A stretch of 64,000 nt of DNA, taken from NCBI GenBank assembly GCA_963779515.1, contig CAVZYN010000018.1, positions 372,001-436,000 on the forward strand, read 5' to 3'. The DNA is from CAVZYN01 sp963779515. GTDB taxonomy: Bacteria > Pseudomonadota > Alphaproteobacteria > Rhizobiales > Hyphomicrobiaceae. The translations under genes and the position numbers were made by a program. Under the pieces are notes generated by a model. The model was given only the letters and a program-made list of their open reading frames with translations, was not told the DNA's origin and made no database searches. Shown piece after piece: positions 63,136 through 64,000 of this stretch (position 1 is its first letter; the number at the start of each line of letters is the position of its first letter).

Positions 63136-64000
63136 ATGACGACGACAAGTGGTCCGACGAAGCCGCCCAGTGGTACGACGAGTGGCACGCCGCCAGTCCC
63201 GCCCGGGAAAATCGAAGTGTGGGTCGAGCCCGCCGCTGGCGACCAGAGTGCTTACGGCGACATCATGATCCGGCACATGGTCGTGTCGGCAGATGCGGTG
63301 GCCCGCCCGAATGCCTCGTCAGTAGCCCCGAATTTCTCCTGGTGGATCGGCGACAACATCCTCGCCGCCAACGAAAACCGCCCGATCAATGTCACCGCCC
63401 TCGCCGATTTTGGTGTCGGCCGCGATCCGTCCGCGTTCCTCTTTGGTGACGACCGCGTGGTCGTGACCTGGATTGGCACCGATGAAGAAGTCCACGGCGC
63501 CGTCGTGACGCAGGTGCCGGGCGATGGTACCGGCGAACTCAGGACGCTCGCCCAACAGATCGATATTCAAGAGCTCGAGGACCTCGGGCTCGTCGCGCGT
63601 CCGGGCGAGACTATCCGCCGCCAGGAAATTGTCGCTGTGTCCGCGTCGAGCTTTGCCGTTGTCGCGCTGGTTCAGGATCACCTGAACCAAATCGCGCTCT
63701 ACGGCCAGATGTTCGAGACGTCCTCGGCCGGCGACCTGCCCGTGGCGAGTGCCGCCGTTCACTTGCAAGATTTGCCCGCCGGCGCGAACGAGATCGCGTT
63801 CTCGCATGCGCCGCAGGGCGACGGCATCGCAGTTGCCTGGTCCGAAGGACTGGGTGCTTCTGTTCAATTGGAAACCTACTCTTTGGCGACTTTTGTGGCC
63901 GAAGCAGACGTCGGTCTCGAAAACATCGCGGACCACCGGTCCGCCGGGGCTGATGTCACCGCCGTCGAAGCGGCGTCGGTCGTAGAGACGGCATCCGCCC
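63136..64000 (+). CDS. Start of a large protein of unknown function, truncated by the window edge
   Basis: ATG 63136 opens a frame that stays open to base 64000 (288 codons seen). It begins with a Thr/Ser/Gly/Pro-rich leader (TTTSGPTKPPSGTTSGTP) and no signal peptide. Repeating beta-rich units follow, such as EVWVEPAAGDQSAYGD, NFSWWIGDNILAANEN, RVVVTWIGTDEEVHG and GIAVAWSEGLGASVQLETYS, each ending in a strand-like V-V-x-W. That pattern and the missing signal suggest a type I-secreted repeat protein (adhesin or RTX-like), but the C-terminal part that would show this lies outside the window. Confidence 0.7.
   Translation, partial: MTTTSGPTKPPSGTTSGTPPVPPGKIEVWVEPAAGDQSAYGDIMIRHMVVSADAVARPNASSVAPNFSWWIGDNILAANENRPINVTALADFGVGRDPSAFLFGDDRVVVTWIGTDEEVHGAVVTQVPGDGTGELRTLAQQIDIQELEDLGLVARPGETIRRQEIVAVSASSFAVVALVQDHLNQIALYGQMFETSSAGDLPVASAAVHLQDLPAGANEIAFSHAPQGDGIAVAWSEGLGASVQLETYSLATFVAEADVGLENIADHRSAGADVTAVEAASVVETASA

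Overview
The window looks like a chromosomal segment of an alphaproteobacterium, most likely Hyphomicrobiales (Rhizobiales). It is GC-rich. It carries the neighbourhood hdaA-ppk-ppx near purM, the order aminotransferase-hom-glpX, an extensin-like lipoprotein, a TIGR03808-type Tat beta-helix protein and a class I PHA synthase. These assignments come from reading motifs and gene order; no database search was run. No rRNA, tRNA, CRISPR array or intact insertion sequence was seen.

Layout. 0.1-7.8 kb: a small secreted Cys protein, RecQ, a decayed stretch with a possible IS66 remnant and an acidic-repeat ORF broken by TAG, an extensin-like lipoprotein, a DUF4189-like protein, a VWA/J-domain pair and an SDR oxidoreductase. 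8.1-22.2 kb: an island of secreted proteins. On the + strand it has two tandem paralogous lipoproteins of unknown family, a trypsin-like protease, an AsmA protein and a Tat-exported lysozyme-like protein. Converging on these is a minus-strand run of M23, S8 and M4 peptidases. 22.2-26 kb: two hydroxyproline-catabolism enzymes and PhaC. 26.2-33.3 kb: aminotransferase, homoserine dehydrogenase, GNAT, GlpX, VOC, an AlkB-like membrane hydroxylase and a frameshifted Uma2 gene. 33.3-41 kb: methylmalonyl-CoA mutase and its GTPase MeaB, separated by a TAXI binding protein, a TM1410-like glycosidase and small secreted proteins, then a pyroglutamyl peptidase. 41-52.8 kb: TIGR03808 protein, a RelE/ParE toxin-antitoxin pair, purM, then DUF2066, CDP-alcohol phosphatidyltransferase, AI-2E permease, hdaA, ppk, ppx and a DnaJ-type co-chaperone. 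52.9-62.4 kb: a three-repeat Cys-rich protein, a copper cluster (two multicopper oxidases and SCO1), GspD and GspK, a second SCO1 and a NarL-type regulator. 63.1 kb to the end: the start of a large protein cut by the window edge.

Functionally, MCM/MeaB (propionyl-CoA breakdown), PhaC (carbon storage), the hydroxyproline genes and the exoproteases fit a heterotroph that digests protein and cell-wall material and stores carbon. PPK/PPX set polyphosphate level, and HdaA would restrain DnaA.

A recurring oddity is single-base frame breaks at short homopolymers in six otherwise well-formed genes (S8, M23, Uma2, the protein at 38.5 kb, the DnaJ-type protein, SCO1-B). Removing one base (five cases) or adding one (Uma2) restores a full-length protein. 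This suggests either residual indel errors in the assembly or real recent lesions, and raw reads would decide.
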